Shown here: piece by piece, positions 1 through 5,025 of the stretch
How positions within the stretch are numbered: the stretch's first letter is position 1
How the letters are laid out: the number at the start of each line of letters is the position of its first letter
From: Thermodesulfobacteriota bacterium
GTDB lineage: Bacteria; Desulfobacterota; RBG-13-43-22
Reading direction: 5' to 3'
NCBI GenBank assembly: GCA_025454185.1
Contig: JALOOY010000192.1
Location: forward strand, 1 to 5,025
DNA length: 5,025 nucleotides
Translations under genes and position numbers: made by a program
Notes under the pieces: model-generated
The model's input: only the letters and a program-made list of their open reading frames with translations
Databases searched by the model: none
Told to the model about the DNA's origin: nothing

Positions 1-2560
1 GCCCTTCCGCCTTGGCCTCGCCAACCGCCTGGATCGCTTCTTCCTTTGTCTTTTTGATCTCCTGCCCGAAGATTCGCCCTATGGTCTTCTCCAGGGTCTC
101 TTCCATGGCGATCTGGTTTTCGTAGGCCACGATGACCCGTTTCAATTCCGGGATCTGCCCGGATTCGGCCTTGAGGTACATGGGCTGCACATAGATCAGG
201 GATTCCTCCACCGGTATGACCAGCAGCGTCCCCAGAGTCACCTTGGAGCCCCGCTGGTCCCACAGGGAGAGCTGGCGGGAGATCTCCGGGTCCTGGTTGA
301 TCCTCGATTCGATCTGTTTGGGCCCGTAGACCAGGCGCTGCTTGGGAAAACGGTAGACCACGAACTTCCCGTAATCCGGGAAATCGCATTTCACCGACAT
401 CCAGGCGGCCAGATTGTCCTTTTTCTGGGGCGTGAAGGGGATCATCAGGATAAACTCTTCCTTCTTTTCCCCTGGAAGACGCATGATGGTGTAATAGGGC
501 TCCATGTCTTTTTTGGCCGAACGGAGGTTGGTCGGTATTTCCCAGAGGTCTTCTTTGTTGTAGAAGGTCTGGGGATTGGTCATGTGATAAGTCGAATAGA
601 GATGGGCCTGGATGTTGAACAGGTAATGGGGATAGCGCAGGTGGCTTTTCAAGGCCGGGTCCAGCGCCGCCAGGGGCTTGAAGAGACCCGGGAAGGCCCG
701 GGCGTAGACCCGGATCAGGGGGTCTTTTTCGTCCTTCATGTATAACTGCACGTCCCCCTCGTAGGCGTCCACCACCGCCACGACCGAATTGCGGATATAA
801 TTACCCAGTCTTTTGATGGGCCGCGCATAGGGGTAGTGGGCCGAAAGGGTATAGGCGTCCACGATCCAGACCAGTTTTCCCTGGGGCGTGACCACCATGT
901 AGGGGTCCTGATCCACCATCAGGAAGGGGGCCACCTTGCGGACCCGGCTGACCACGGACCGGTTGAACAGAATGCGGCTCCCGGCGGCGATATCCGAGGA
1001 GAGCAGTATTTTAAACGAATTAAAGCGCAGGGCCCAGAGGGCCTTGTTGAAAATCCCCCCCAGGGGGATGCCGCCCTTGCCCTGATAGCTGGCAAAGACG
1101 TTCTGGTCGCCGGAAGGGTAATTGAATTCCTTCTGGCGCGTATTGACGATGATGTAATCGTTTTCGATCTCCCCAAAATAGATCTCCGGTCGGCTCACCT
1201 TCAGGTTGGTCTTGGAAACCGGCGGGATGTCCTGGATCAGCAAATCCGGAAGCCCTTCGGGCGTGACCTGGTTGACCACGCCGAGGGTCAGTCCGTACCC
1301 ATGGGTGTAGATCAGGTGCTCGTTGATCCAGCCCTTGCTGGGCAGGTCGGCGTAGGAAAGCTCGCGCGGGGAAAGCATGACCTGGCGGTATTCGTTGTTG
1401 ATCAGGTAGCGGTCGTTGTCGACGGCCTGGAACTTATAATAGGTCCGGATTTCCTGGATCTGGCCGAAGGTTTCGAGTAAGGGATGGTGGTCCCAGAGGC
1501 GGATGTTCTTGACGGTCAGCCGATTGCGGTCGATCATGGCCGGAGTCAGTTCGGTAGCGGCCGAGAGTTGGCGCTCTTCCACCTGGTGGAGGCCGTAGGC
1601 CTGGAGGGTGCCCTGGATGTAGCGGGCCAGGAAGGGGGTCTCGCGGTGTATTTCATTGGGTGTGACCACAAAGCGCTGGACCGCAGCGGGCAGGAGGTAA
1701 ATACCGATCAGGTAAATGCCGACAAAGGCGCCCAGCAGGCCGATGAGGATTTTTCCGCCGGGCTTGAAGATCAAGGCAAAAAAAACCAGGCCGGTGGCGA
1801 TTGCCACCAGGGCCATCAGCCCCAGGGCCGGCAAAACAAAATTCTGGTCTACGTACCCGGGGCCGAAAACCACGCCTCGGCCGGCATACAAAAGGTCGAA
1901 ACGGGCCAGATAGAAATAGAAGGCCAGGTACATGAAAAGCACGCCCAGCAGGGCCGCCAGGTATTTTTTGACCCAGGGCTGGACCCCGAAACCCCGGTCG
2001 GAATAATAAAACTGAAAGCGGATGAGGATGACGGCGACGGCGGTGAGCAGGCCCAGGAACCATAACCCGCCGAACCAGCCGCTCAAATAACTCAGGAAGG
2101 GCAGCCGGAACAGATAGAAGGAGAGGTCATTCTGAAAAACGGGATCGACCGTGCCCACCGGCAGGGCGTTGCGGAAGAGCTGGAAATTTTCCCACTGGCC
2201 GGCGGCCCCCAACCCGAAAAGGATCCCGAGGACGACGGCCGCCGGCTTGAGCAAACGCTGAGACTGTCCCTCCAGCCAGACGGGGATATTGAAGGGAAAC
2301 TGCACCGGACCGGAGGGTGAAGTCTGGTGGGCCAGACGAAAGAGGACCCGGCCGTTGACGTAAAAAAGGATCCCGGAGACCAGGCCCATGACCACGGCCA
2401 GCATGAATTTGTAATTCAGCAGGCGCAGAAAGACCGGCGCGTAGCCCAGGGAGGCGAACCAGAGCCACTCGGTGTAAAACCCCAGCAGGCTGGAGCCGAA
2501 AACAAAAAGGAAGATCAGCAGGGCGATAATAATATACGCCGGGCGTCGTTTGGCGGCCAT
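1..2560 (-). CDS. UPF0182 family large membrane protein, function unknown (3' end cut by window edge)
   Basis: The frame opens with ATG at 2560-2558 and stays open for 853 codons to the left edge, so only a C-terminal tail and the stop are missing. The N-terminal 300 residues hold seven hydrophobic segments, near residues 8-27, 50-68, 105-122, 157-180, 200-220, 241-265 and 271-293. Basic loops (KRR at 4-6, R181 to K199, KPGGK at 266-270) place the N-terminus inside, so the remaining ~560 residues should be extracytoplasmic. Family-like landmarks follow: LWDHHPLLET (355-364), THGYG (419-423), RPEIYFGE (about 457-464), DQDPY (550-554), WIVDAYT (565-571), NSVVAVVDAYEGDVQLY (591-607), DLWEIP (671-676), and YLKAESGQIPELKRVIVAY (795-813). 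Together these match UPF0182 (COG1615/PF03699), whose members are roughly 900 residues. The frame was checked at several points and shows no frameshift. The family has no established biochemical role, and no catalytic motif is evident. AAGGAG lies five bases before the ATG. The family call is confident; function is unknown. Confidence 0.95.
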   Translation of the reverse strand, partial: MAAKRRPAYIIIALLIFLFVFGSSLLGFYTEWLWFASLGYAPVFLRLLNYKFMLAVVMGLVSGILFYVNGRVLFRLAHQTSPSGPVQFPFNIPVWLEGQSQRLLKPAAVVLGILFGLGAAGQWENFQLFRNALPVGTVDPVFQNDLSFYLFRLPFLSYLSGWFGGLWFLGLLTAVAVILIRFQFYYSDRGFGVQPWVKKYLAALLGVLFMYLAFYFYLARFDLLYAGRGVVFGPGYVDQNFVLPALGLMALVAIATGLVFFALIFKPGGKILIGLLGAFVGIYLIGIYLLPAAVQRFVVTPNEIHRETPFLARYIQGTLQAYGLHQVEERQLSAATELTPAMIDRNRLTVKNIRLWDHHPLLETFGQIQEIRTYYKFQAVDNDRYLINNEYRQVMLSPRELSYADLPSKGWINEHLIYTHGYGLTLGVVNQVTPEGLPDLLIQDIPPVSKTNLKVSRPEIYFGEIENDYIIVNTRQKEFNYPSGDQNVFASYQGKGGIPLGGIFNKALWALRFNSFKILLSSDIAAGSRILFNRSVVSRVRKVAPFLMVDQDPYMVVTPQGKLVWIVDAYTLSAHYPYARPIKRLGNYIRNSVVAVVDAYEGDVQLYMKDEKDPLIRVYARAFPGLFKPLAALDPALKSHLRYPHYLFNIQAHLYSTYHMTNPQTFYNKEDLWEIPTNLRSAKKDMEPYYTIMRLPGEKKEEFILMIPFTPQKKDNLAAWMSVKCDFPDYGKFVVYRFPKQRLVYGPKQIESRINQDPEISRQLSLWDQRGSKVTLGTLLVIPVEESLIYVQPMYLKAESGQIPELKRVIVAYENQIAMEETLEKTIGRIFGQEIKKTKEEAIQAVGEAKAEG

Positions 2561-2565
2561 GTGTG

Positions 2566-2573
2566 CTCCTTCC
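2566..2573 (-). promoter_or_regulatory. Shine-Dalgarno site of the UPF0182 gene
   Basis: Read on the minus strand, GGAAGGAG ends five bases (CACAC) before the ATG at 2560. It is a strong match to the anti-Shine-Dalgarno sequence at usual spacing. It fixes the start codon of the membrane protein just ahead of its first hydrophobic segment. Confidence 0.85.
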
Positions 2574-2594
2574 AAGGGATAGGGAATAATTTAC

Positions 2595-2623
2595 AGAGTA
2601 ACTGGGATTGATGTTCTTGTCAA
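2595..2623 (-). promoter_or_regulatory. Probable sigma-70-type promoter of the UPF0182 gene
   Basis: On the minus strand a perfect TTGACA (-35, 2623-2618) is followed by a 17-base spacer and TACTCT (-10, 2600-2595). The -10 keeps the most conserved T1, A2 and T6 of TATAAT. Transcription would begin near 2588, giving a leader of about 28 bases that contains the Shine-Dalgarno site. The perfect -35, optimal spacing and correct distance to the gene make this the best promoter candidate in the window. It rests on sequence only. Confidence 0.7.
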
Positions 2624-2795
2624 ATCAAACCGGATTGGTTTTCGGGTTGACAGCCGGGTGGGATTTGTGGGAATTTTGGATTGCCGATTGTCGAATGCCG
2701 GGTGGGGCTGAAGCTCTTTTCGCTTTGGCCAGGGGCCGGCTCCCCATATCTGCCTGTTTCGGGCGGTTACCCTGACGATTAGGCAATTGTCAGTA

Positions 2796-2809
2796 ATCAA
2801 TTATCAATT
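2796..2809. repeat. Tandem heptamer ATCAATT x2
   Basis: Two perfect adjacent copies of ATCAATT lie at 2796-2802 and 2803-2809, just after CAATTG at 2784-2789, in an AT-rich stretch about 25 bases before purB. They could be part of a promoter-proximal AT-rich element or merely a simple-sequence remnant. With only two copies, no function can be assigned. Confidence 0.5.
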
Positions 2810-2822
2810 CTTAAAACCCCAT

Positions 2823-2828
2823 AAGGAG
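2823..2828 (+). promoter_or_regulatory. Shine-Dalgarno site deciding the purB start
   Basis: AAGGAG sits six bases before the ATG at 2835. This selects 2835 as the true start over the in-frame TTG at 2787, which would add 16 residues, has no ribosome binding site and lies in AT-rich intergenic repeat. Confidence 0.88.
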
Positions 2829-2834
2829 TTACCC

Positions 2835-4157
2835 ATGATCCCTCGCTACACCCGGCCCGCCATGGCCGAACTCTGGAGTCCGCGGAACCGCTATCAAAAA
2901 TGGCTGGACGTGGAAATCGCCGCCTGTGAGGCCCTCGCTAAACTGGGGCACATCCCGGTCAAAGATTTGGCGGTGATCAAAAAAAAGGCCCGCTTCTCGG
3001 TGGAACGGATCGACGAACTGGAACAGATCACCAAACACGACGTGATCGCCTTCCTGACCAACGTGGCCGAGCACGTGGGACCGCCCAGCCGGCATATCCA
3101 TCTGGGGCTGACTTCCTCCGACGTGCTGGACACCTCCCTGGCCGTGCTGCTTACCGAGGCGCTGGACGTCATCCTGGCCGACCTGAAGGCCCTGCAGGAG
3201 GCCATCCGGGAGCAGGCCTTCCGCCACAAAAAAACGGCCATGATCGGCCGCTCCCACGGCATCCACGCCGAACCGATCACCTTCGGCCTCAAGCTGGCCA
3301 TCTGGTATGACGAAAGCAAGCGTAACCAGCGCCGCCTGGAACAGGCCCGGGAGGCCATCGCCGTAGGCAAGGTCTCCGGCGCCGTGGGCACCTTCGCCCA
3401 CCTCTCCCCGGTGGTGGAGGCCCACGTCTGCAGGAAACTGGGGCTCAAGCCCGCCCCGGCCTCCAGCCAGATCGTTCAGCGGGACCGCTACGCCGAATAT
3501 TTCTGCGCCCTGGCCGTGCTGGCCGGCTCCATCGAGAAGATGGCCGTGGAAATCCGTCATTTGCAGCGGACCGAGGTCCTGGAGGCCGAAGAATTTTTTT
3601 CCAAGGGCCAGAAGGGCTCTTCGGCCATGCCCCACAAGCGCAATCCCATCGCCTCCGAAAACCTGGCCGGGCTCTCCCGCCTGATCCGGGGCTACGCCCT
3701 GGCCGCCCTGGAAGACCAGGCCCTCTGGCACGAGCGGGACATCAGCCACTCCTCGGTGGAGCGGGTCATCGGCCCCGACGCCACCACCCTGATCGACTAC
3801 ATGCTGGCCCGCCTCACCGGCCTGATCAAAAACCTGATCGTCTACCCGGAAAACATGCAGCGCAACCTGGAGATCACCCGGGGCCTGCCCTTCTCGGAGG
3901 GGGTGCTGCTGGCCCTGACCCGCAAAGGCGTCAGCCGCGAAGAGGCCTACCAGATCGTCCAGGAAAACGCCATGCAGGTCTGGGCTGACGAGGGGAATCG
4001 CTTCCAGGACCTGCTGGCCGCCGATTCCCGCATCCAGAAGCGGCTCAAACCCAAGGAGCTGGCGGCCCTGTTTGACCTGGATCACACCTTGAAGAATGTG
4101 GACGTGATTTTTAAGAGGGTATTCGGGAAAGATAAACCTAAACCGATCAAGGGCTAA
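2835..4157 (+). CDS. purB: Adenylosuccinate lyase
   Basis: The complete protein has 440 residues, close to the roughly 430 of Bacillus-type PurB. The enzyme acts twice in purine synthesis in the cytoplasm: it releases fumarate from SAICAR to give AICAR, and from adenylosuccinate to give AMP. Members of this fumarase/aspartase superfamily work as homotetramers with composite active sites. All three conserved regions are present: KHD at 67-69 with His68; TSSDVLDTS at 93-101; GRSHGIHAEP at 138-147 with the catalytic His141; and the signature loop GSSAMPHKRNP at 261-271 with the catalytic serine (262/263) and Lys268. LWHERDISHSS at 297-307 also matches PurB rather than argininosuccinate lyase or fumarase, as do the N-terminal IPRYTRPAM and the C-terminal LKNVDVIFKRVF. 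The start follows AAGGAG by six bases. The gene stands alone here, divergent from the UPF0182 gene and convergent with the regulator, not in a pur operon. No residue needed for catalysis appears to be missing. Confidence 0.97.
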   Translation: MIPRYTRPAMAELWSPRNRYQKWLDVEIAACEALAKLGHIPVKDLAVIKKKARFSVERIDELEQITKHDVIAFLTNVAEHVGPPSRHIHLGLTSSDVLDTSLAVLLTEALDVILADLKALQEAIREQAFRHKKTAMIGRSHGIHAEPITFGLKLAIWYDESKRNQRRLEQAREAIAVGKVSGAVGTFAHLSPVVEAHVCRKLGLKPAPASSQIVQRDRYAEYFCALAVLAGSIEKMAVEIRHLQRTEVLEAEEFFSKGQKGSSAMPHKRNPIASENLAGLSRLIRGYALAALEDQALWHERDISHSSVERVIGPDATTLIDYMLARLTGLIKNLIVYPENMQRNLEITRGLPFSEGVLLALTRKGVSREEAYQIVQENAMQVWADEGNRFQDLLAADSRIQKRLKPKELAALFDLDHTLKNVDVIFKRVFGKDKPKPIKG

Positions 4158-4181
4158 ATTCGAAATCCGAAATTCGAAATC
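4158..4181. repeat. ATTCGAAATC direct repeat, two copies 14 bases apart
   Basis: ATTCGAAATC occurs at 4158-4167 and 4172-4181, each containing the palindrome TTCGAA. It starts directly after the purB stop codon. I recall similar AT-rich strings from intergenic regions of Desulfobacterota, suggesting a dispersed genomic repeat, but this is memory and not a search result. Confidence 0.6.
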
Positions 4182-4183
4182 GA

Positions 4184-4208
4184 CTCGGCCGAGCTCGCCG
4201 CGGGCCGA
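4184..4208. repeat. GC-rich palindromic block inside the AT-rich repeats
   Basis: CTCGGCCGAG at 4184-4193 is a perfect 10-base palindrome. The arm TCGGCC (4185-4190) can also pair with GGCCGA (4203-4208) across a 12-base loop. AT-rich repeat-like sequence lies on both sides. No T-tract follows on either strand, so a terminator role is unsupported. Confidence 0.45.
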
Positions 4209-4282
4209 AACAAATCCGAATGATCAAAATTCAAATCTCCGAAAAGTCGCCCTCTCGCGATCCCGGGCGGGCCCGGCAATGA

Positions 4283-4444
4283 GACTGCACGAATACCGGC
4301 ACGATCGAGCTGCGCCCGCAGGACCTGCAGGCGCTGACCAATGGGACCTATGCCGAATTATTAACAGCCTCCTATTTAGGAATCCCATCCGAAGCCCCAT
4401 CCTTTATCTTTTCCGGCACCTGTCTTTTCTCAATCGTTTATTAA
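4283..4444 (+). pseudogene. Possible gene fragment without a start codon
   Basis: Between an in-frame TGA at 4280 and a TAA at 4442, the plus strand reads as 53 codons with no ATG start. The first part, including GTIELRPQDLQALTNGTYAE (4298-4357), has strong GC preference at third positions and reads like real protein. After about 4358 the codons become AT-rich and less protein-like. The last ~40 bases overlap the end of the opposite-strand regulator gene. I cannot assign it to a family. It could be a decayed remnant of a gene that once followed purB, a fragment brought in by rearrangement, or chance. Confidence is low. Confidence 0.2.
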
Positions 4445-5025
4445 GGGCTTGGCGGGTGATGCCCAGGCTGAGAGCGGCAATGGACTGGTTGCTTCCGGCG
4501 CGACGCAGGGCCTCGTCGACCAGGAGCCGCTCGAGCTCCTTCAAGGTCGGCAGGCGCTCAGGAAAAGTCAGAGAGGCCGTTTCAGTTTGGGCCGGTTCAG
4601 GCTGATCCATCCCCGAAGCGGGCGGCTTCTGGAAAATGTGGGCTTTGAAGAGTTCCATGGAAAGTTTGCCGGAACGGTGGTTGCTGACGGCGTCGAAGAC
4701 CATGGATTCAAGTTCCCGCAGGTTTCCGGGGAAATGGTAGGCGGCCAGGAGGGCCGCCAGCTCATTCGGCGCCGTGGGCCTTCTCCTGCCGAGTGCGGCC
4801 GCGGCCTTTTCCAGAAAATGGTGGAGCAGCAGGGGGAGGTCTTCCAGACGCTCCCGGAGAGGGGGAAGGTGCAGATGTTGATCGCAGATCCGGTAATAAA
4901 GGTCCCTGCGAAAAACACCGTCGGCCTGGAGCGCAGCTAAATCCTGGTTGGTGGCCACGATGATGCGGGCATCCGACCGTTTGGCCAGATCCGACCCCAG
5001 GGGCAAGTATTCGCCGTCCTGCAGC
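4404..5025 (-). CDS. Sigma-54-dependent Fis-type transcriptional activator, C-terminal part (5' end outside window)
   Basis: The minus-strand frame enters at the right edge and ends with TAA at 4406-4404, leaving 206 C-terminal residues. Numbered from the first full codon, they cover the second half of the AAA+ ATPase domain: LQDGEYLPLG (1-10); the sensor I strand ARIIVATNQDL (about 19-29); the arginine-finger segment FRRDLYYRI (38-46); LPPLRERLEDLPLL (53-66); and sensor II FPGNLRELE (98-106). A linker rich in P, E and Q (about 133-156) leads to a Fis-type helix-turn-helix, TLKELERLLVDEAL through ITRQALNKRLRK (about 160-200). Walker A, Walker B and the GAFTGA loop that contacts sigma-54 would lie upstream, outside the window, as would any sensory domain, so the signal and the response-regulator versus enhancer-binding-protein type cannot be told. 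A TTG at 5006 gives an apparent internal start but lies inside the conserved ATPase domain, so it is not the real start. The gene converges on purB. Confidence 0.93.
   Translation of the reverse strand, partial: LQDGEYLPLGSDLAKRSDARIIVATNQDLAALQADGVFRRDLYYRICDQHLHLPPLRERLEDLPLLLHHFLEKAAAALGRRRPTAPNELAALLAAYHFPGNLRELESMVFDAVSNHRSGKLSMELFKAHIFQKPPASGMDQPEPAQTETASLTFPERLPTLKELERLLVDEALRRAGSNQSIAALSLGITRQALNKRLRKDRCRKR

Larger units (their letters stand above)
2561..2834. other. Divergent intergenic region between the UPF0182 gene and purB
   Basis: These 274 bases separate two divergently transcribed genes. The left part carries the UPF0182 promoter and ribosome binding site. The middle has the short repeated string GATTGCCGATTG (about 2679-2690). 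The right part is AT-rich with a tandem ATCAATT repeat next to the purB ribosome binding site. No convincing purB promoter stands out: TTGACA at 2647-2652 (plus strand) has no good -10 partner, and TTGTCA at 2787-2792 lies too close to the start codon. No riboswitch fold or small protein is supported. Confidence 0.6.
4158..4403. other. Convergent intergenic region between purB and the sigma-54 activator gene
   Basis: The region is a patchwork. It begins with an AT-rich repeat block (4158-4181), then a GC-rich palindromic block (4182-4208), then AT-rich oligomers again (4209-4245), then a GC-rich stretch with an inverted repeat CCGGGC-GG-GCCCGG (4263-4276), and then a coding-like fragment. A short palindrome TCCTATTTAGGA lies at 4370-4381. 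None of the stem-loops is followed by a T-tract on either strand, so I do not call a rho-independent terminator for either converging gene. Confidence 0.6.

Noticed and set aside
836..2065. Plus-strand open frames of 214 and 193 codons (836-1480 and 1484-2065)
   Set aside because: Both lie antisense to the UPF0182 gene, whose frame matches family motifs throughout. Their translations look like low-complexity antisense shadow sequence.
2591..2800. A 69-codon minus-strand frame in the divergent intergenic region
   Set aside because: It runs through the UPF0182 promoter, has no ribosome binding site, and its translation shows no protein-like pattern.
2787..2834. A longer purB start at TTG 2787, adding 16 residues
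   Set aside because: It has no Shine-Dalgarno site, lies within AT-rich intergenic repeat, and would precede the family-typical N-terminus beginning at 2835, which has AAGGAG at correct spacing.
2979..2986. Run of eight A in purB as a possible slippage or frameshift site
   Set aside because: It encodes Lys codons in a normally conserved region, the frame is intact on both sides, and no downstream structure or alternative product is suggested.
2829..4085. A 418-codon minus-strand open frame opposite purB
   Set aside because: Its protein is rich in G, Q, D and V with no recognisable domain, and it is the exact antisense of a confidently identified purB. It is a shadow caused by GC-biased codon use.
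4263..4276. Inverted repeat CCGGGC-GG-GCCCGG as a terminator of purB
   Set aside because: The stem is short, the loop minimal, and no T-tract follows on either strand.
4279..4605. A 108-codon plus-strand frame starting at ATG 4279
   Set aside because: Most of it is antisense to the regulator, there is no ribosome binding site, and the Arg/Ser-rich translation is typical of a shadow frame.
4404..5006. TTG at 5006 as the true start of a 200-residue regulator
   Set aside because: The frame stays open upstream and reads LQDGEYLPLGSD, typical of the sigma-54 AAA+ domain, so the gene simply continues beyond the window.

Overview
This is a GC-rich chromosomal window with three real protein-coding genes, two of them cut by the window edges. 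From left to right they are: a large multi-pass membrane protein of the UPF0182 family (COG1615/PF03699) on the minus strand, lacking its C-terminal tail; a complete adenylosuccinate lyase gene (purB) on the plus strand; and the C-terminal part of a sigma-54-dependent, Fis-type transcriptional activator on the minus strand. I see no tRNA, rRNA, CRISPR array, insertion sequence or phage gene.

The organism is most likely a member of the Desulfobacterota (former Deltaproteobacteria). This is inferred from three things: the style of the proteins; the sigma-54 activator, a type abundant in that group; and the AT-rich oligomer repeats built on ATTCGAAATC, GATTGCCGATTG and ATCAATT in the gaps between GC-rich genes, which I recall from such genomes. 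No sequence search was possible, so the assignment is tentative.

Layout: bases 1-2560 are one uninterrupted minus-strand reading frame of 853 codons, starting at 2560 and running off the left edge. Bases 2561-2834 are a divergent intergenic region holding a good sigma-70-type promoter and ribosome binding site for the UPF0182 gene, short repeats, and the ribosome binding site of purB. purB occupies 2835-4157. Bases 4158-4403 separate the convergent ends of purB and the regulator. They hold AT-rich repeats interrupted by a GC-rich palindromic block, then a coding-like fragment without a start codon. No convincing rho-independent terminator with a T-tract is visible for either gene. The regulator covers 4404-5025 and continues past the right edge.

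The genes do not form an obvious pathway. purB is a purine-biosynthesis housekeeping gene transcribed alone here. The UPF0182 gene is divergent from it with its own promoter, and the regulator converges on it, so no operon links any two genes. I do not see a new multi-gene system. The points most worth a second look are the function-unknown UPF0182 protein and the patchwork intergenic region between purB and the regulator.
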